Assembly: GCF_016862075.1 (NCBI RefSeq)
Contig: NZ_BOMG01000004.1
Location: 62,001 to 126,000 of the forward strand
Direction of reading: 5' to 3'
Origin: Actinoplanes couchii
GTDB lineage: Bacteria; Actinomycetota; Actinomycetes; Mycobacteriales; Micromonosporaceae
DNA length: 64,000 nucleotides
Translations under genes and position numbers: made by a program
In this document: piece by piece, positions 63,056-64,000 of the stretch
How positions within the stretch are numbered: the first letter of the stretch is position 1
Layout of the letters: every line of letters begins with the position of its first letter
The notes under the pieces: model-generated
Told to the model about the DNA's origin: nothing
The model's input: the letters and a program-made list of their open reading frames with translations, nothing else
Database searches by the model: none

Positions 63056-64000
63056 ATGAGACTGGCGCCATGCTCGGTGACACCGGGCACTGTTCCGGCA
63101 GCGTGGCCGGGAGTCGCCAAATCCGCGATCCGCGCGCTGCAGCACGAGTTTCACCACGCCGACAAACACCGGCGTACGCACCACTCCTGGTTGTTGCGTG
63201 AGCAGTCGCGCCGCCTCCAGGAGGTGATCGACGGCGGGCCCGGTTTCGACGCCGCCGCCGCGCTGGCCGTCGGGTCACCGGATGCGCCGCGGCCCGCACG
63301 TGCGCCCGCGCCCTTCATCGGCGGCAGCGCCGCCCACCTCAACGGCGATCAGCGGTACGCGGTCGGCCTCGGTGTCACCCCCGGCGTCACCTGGCTGTGG
63401 GGCCCGCCCGGCACCGGCAAGACCGCCACCCTCTCCACCCTGGTCACCCAGCTGGCCGAAAAGGATCTGCGGGTCCTGCTGGCCGCACCGACCAACGCCG
63501 CCCTCGACGTCACCGTCAACGCTGTCCTGAAACAGACCCCCGCCCTGGCCGGCGGCGTCCTGGTCCGGCTCGCAGACCTGGGCGGCGAGCCTCTGGAGGA
63601 CCGCCGCCGGATCTGCCGCGACGCCGGCATCGTGGCCGCGACCGCCCATCAGGTCGTGCTGGAGACGCTGCGCGAGCTGACCTTCGACGTGGTGATCCTG
63701 GACGAGGCCAACATGACCTCGGCGGTACTCGCCATGCTGGTGGCCGGCTCCGGCAGCGGCCACACCGTGCTGGCCGGCGACTTCCGGCAGCTGCCGCCGA
63801 CCGCACAGGCCGACACCCTGGACGTGCTGGACTGGCTGTACCGCAGCCCGTTCGAACGGGCCGGTATCGCCCAGGCCGTGACCCGCGGCGAGGAACCGCC
63901 CGGCCTGGTCACCCTCACCGAACAGCACCGGATGCGGGACGACATCGGCCGGGTCGTCGGCCGCGCCTTCTACCCGGAACGCCCACTGCGGACGGCCGGC
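63056..64000 (+). CDS. SF1-type helicase/ATPase (3' end outside window)
   Basis: The frame is open from ATG 63056 (preceded by GGGGGGAGGGG) to the window end, 315 codons. After about 95 residues, Walker A GPPGTGKTATL, Walker B VVILDEANM, motif III LAGDFRQLPP and TLTEQHRMRDDI appear in order. This is the Upf1/DNA2-like superfamily 1 helicase layout (AAA_11/AAA_12). It likely unwinds DNA or RNA. Any C-terminal nuclease domain would be outside the window. Confidence 0.88.
   Translation, partial: MRLAPCSVTPGTVPAAWPGVAKSAIRALQHEFHHADKHRRTHHSWLLREQSRRLQEVIDGGPGFDAAAALAVGSPDAPRPARAPAPFIGGSAAHLNGDQRYAVGLGVTPGVTWLWGPPGTGKTATLSTLVTQLAEKDLRVLLAAPTNAALDVTVNAVLKQTPALAGGVLVRLADLGGEPLEDRRRICRDAGIVAATAHQVVLETLRELTFDVVILDEANMTSAVLAMLVAGSGSGHTVLAGDFRQLPPTAQADTLDVLDWLYRSPFERAGIAQAVTRGEEPPGLVTLTEQHRMRDDIGRVVGRAFYPERPLRTAG

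Overview
The window is very GC-rich with strong third-position G/C bias, many GTG/TTG starts and stop/start overlaps. It is chromosomal DNA of a filamentous actinobacterium. The gene set (EccC-like ATPase, F420-dependent LLM oxidoreductases, large LuxR regulator, SARP remnant, 2-methylisoborneol genes, DUF4242, Asp23) fits Micromonosporaceae, probably Actinoplanes or a relative. That placement is inference.

Layout. 1-5.0 kb: end of an EccC-like gene, then a leftward operon of two GGDEF proteins around a FIST sensor. 5.2-9.2 kb: a cytochrome P450 convergent with a leftward cassette XRE regulator / ImmA-IrrE protease / MAB_1171c-type membrane protein / MazG-like protein. 9.2-18 kb: a malQ remnant, two orphan solute-binding proteins, a CHASE3-like GGDEF-EAL protein and a giant LuxR-type ATPase. 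18-20.2 kb: an LLM oxidoreductase divergent from TetR plus thioesterase. 20.7-25.1 kb: a 2-methylisoborneol operon with a family 2B encapsulin shell, divergent from ispH. 25.2-33 kb: a truncated LLM gene, a hydrolase, another GGDEF-EAL protein, a subtilase, a SARP pseudogene, DUF4242 and VWA genes.

33.0-43.2 kb holds the most unusual locus: a tightly packed operon GrpE / Hsp70 / FN3-repeat protein / zinc-ribbon TRAFAC GTPase / GAP1-like protein / membrane-anchored TRAFAC GTPase / tiny membrane protein. It starts beside a 27-bp palindrome shared with the divergent VWA gene. It resembles predicted GTPase-centred conflict systems. Downstream, two paralogous proteins with a sigma-region-2-like motif bracket a Crp/Fnr regulator and an HTH-like protein. 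47-54.2 kb: small membrane proteins, a PadR/HAAS pair, an Mrr-like nuclease, Asp23, a 7 x 16-bp repeat array, PilZ, RDD and DUF2752 proteins.

54.98-62.52 kb is a decayed prophage with less GC-biased genes: large serine integrase, RepA-like ATPase, iteron-like DNA, HNH, large terminase and a portal gene cut short. It splits a DUF4352 lipoprotein gene whose two ends survive on either side. About 45 codons of that gene are missing, so one deletion probably removed the right part of the phage and the middle of the host gene. The window ends inside an SF1-type helicase gene.

Cyclic-di-GMP is a recurring theme: four GGDEF proteins (two with intact EAL domains) and one PilZ receptor. Several intergenic repeats are noted, including a 60-bp element present twice in inverted orientation and polypurine tracts. 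I saw no CRISPR array, rRNA, tRNA or intact insertion sequence.
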